Shown here in pieces: positions 4,623 through 5,246 of a stretch of DNA of 5,246 bases. The position numbers were made by a program, and so were the translations under genes. Each line of letters starts with the position of its first letter. Position 1 is the stretch's first letter. The stretch lies in contig DRSY01000017.1 in the NCBI GenBank assembly GCA_011372335.1, positions 1 through 5,246 on the forward strand, given 5' to 3'. The DNA is from Candidatus Woesearchaeota archaeon (GTDB taxonomy: Archaea > Nanobdellota > Nanobdellia > Woesearchaeales > SM23-78). The notes under the pieces are model-generated. The model was not told where the DNA came from, made no database searches, and worked only from the letters and a program-made list of their open reading frames with translations.

Positions 4623-5246
4623 TCACTTATTTTTCTCAAACTTATTTTTAATAGCTTCTTGGAAAGCTTCTCCCTGAACTTCAAACATGCTCTCCACAAT
4701 TGAGTGCAGGATATTCTCCTGAGCCCTCGGATCATTCATAGCTCTTATATACATCTCTGCTGAAAATTTATTAGCTAAAGGTGCAGAACTTTTTTCTCTA
4801 TGAAGTTTATAAGCTTGTTTAAAGAAATTATCAGGCTTACCATCACTTGTTGTTTTCATGAATAAGTCAAGCCAGATATCAAAGAATTCATCAGGATCTG
4901 TTCTTAGTGATTCATCCTTATCCACACTTACCTCTTTAAATTTCTTGGTTAATCCTAGAATATAACCTGCTATGCTATTAGAATCATAACCCGCCATGCT
5001 CTTCCCAAAATCAGTGCTTGCACCATAAATTTTGATTTTATCTCTGTCCTTGAATTTGATATGACCGCCAGCAACATAATACCAGAGGAATTGCTTTAGA
5101 ATATTATCAACATATTTCTTTTGAATATTATCATGCAAGCCTTCAGGTAATGAAACAACATCCACAGTGCTGATATAGCCTCCACCAAATGTTTGAAGAA
5201 GAACATACTTCTGGCTTTTTTCTCTTTCTGGGGGAACAACTAGAAC
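4623..5246 (-). CDS. Partial gene: Janus/PHPT1-like (phosphohistidine phosphatase-like) protein with a helical tail
   Basis: The frame is open to the right edge with no stop, so the gene is cut at its 5' end and 207 residues are visible. The GTG at 5165-5163 is probably internal, since the residues before it (SQKYVLLQTFGGGYIST) read as real protein. Compared from memory with human PHPT1: KYVLLQT (13-19) matches strand KYVLIRV; LHDNI (37-41) matches YHADI, placing H38 at the catalytic His53; AGGHIK (59-64) matches GGGRIS; DKIKIYGASTDFG (69-81) matches DKKIHVYGYSMAYG at almost the same spacing; and KKFKEVSV (101-108) matches KYPDYEVTW. The PHPT1 arginine after GGG is a histidine here. Residues 116-207 form an acidic and basic helical tail absent from the 125-residue human protein. 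Dephosphorylation of phosphohistidine is possible but unproven; the similarity is remote. The stop is TGA at 4625-4623. The gene lies just upstream of the polymerase on the same strand, but the latter has its own promoter. Confidence 0.5.
   Translation of the reverse strand, partial: VLVVPPEREKSQKYVLLQTFGGGYISTVDVVSLPEGLHDNIQKKYVDNILKQFLWYYVAGGHIKFKDRDKIKIYGASTDFGKSMAGYDSNSIAGYILGLTKKFKEVSVDKDESLRTDPDEFFDIWLDLFMKTTSDGKPDNFFKQAYKLHREKSSAPLANKFSAEMYIRAMNDPRAQENILHSIVESMFEVQGEAFQEAIKNKFEKNK

Noticed and set aside
5163..5165. GTG as the start of the Janus-like gene
   Set aside because: The frame continues to the window edge with plausible protein (KYVLLQTFGGGYIS) that matches the first strand of the PHPT1 family, so the GTG is most likely an internal valine.

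Overview
The window is AT-rich (roughly one third G+C by eye) and archaeal. The evidence is a family-B DNA polymerase with archaeal features, a protein that looks like the C-terminal winged helix of the MCM helicase, TATA-type promoters placed about 26 nt before short-leader or leaderless starts, and T-run terminators. Small Lys/Glu-rich proteins and short intergenic gaps suggest a small-genome lineage, perhaps DPANN (Woesearchaeota/Pacearchaeota-like). That lineage call is inference. No rRNA, tRNA, CRISPR array, insertion sequence or transposase was seen.

Plus strand, 1-1464: a predicted winged-helix regulator (67-741), then a 115-nt gap that is almost pure purine, then a two-gene unit: a four-cysteine zinc-site protein (857-1153) and a helical protein of unknown function (1159-1464). 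The second gene of the pair has a good Shine-Dalgarno sequence inside the end of the first.

1465-1815 is a 351-nt gene-free stretch with unusual structure. It holds a possible promoter/hairpin/T-run unit, a C-rich element, the best BRE/TATA promoter in the window, and a G-rich element that would lie at the very 5' end of the resulting transcript. The two rich elements are complementary. This leader precedes 1816-2088, a 90-residue stand-alone copy of an MCM C-terminal winged-helix-like domain.

Minus strand, 2193-5246: a 775-residue family-B polymerase (2193-4520), convergent with the MCM-like gene across a 104-nt terminator region. Its motifs match E. coli DNA polymerase II unusually closely, while it keeps some archaeal PolB traits. 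All proofreading and polymerase catalytic residues are present. Its promoter predicts a leaderless mRNA. Upstream on the same strand, a gene (4623-5246) runs off the right edge. Its visible part resembles the Janus/PHPT1 phosphohistidine phosphatase family plus a helical tail.

The polymerase and the MCM-like domain suggest a DNA replication/repair neighbourhood, but the two genes are convergent and separately promoted, so a functional link is only suggestive. Family comparisons were made from memory without database searches.
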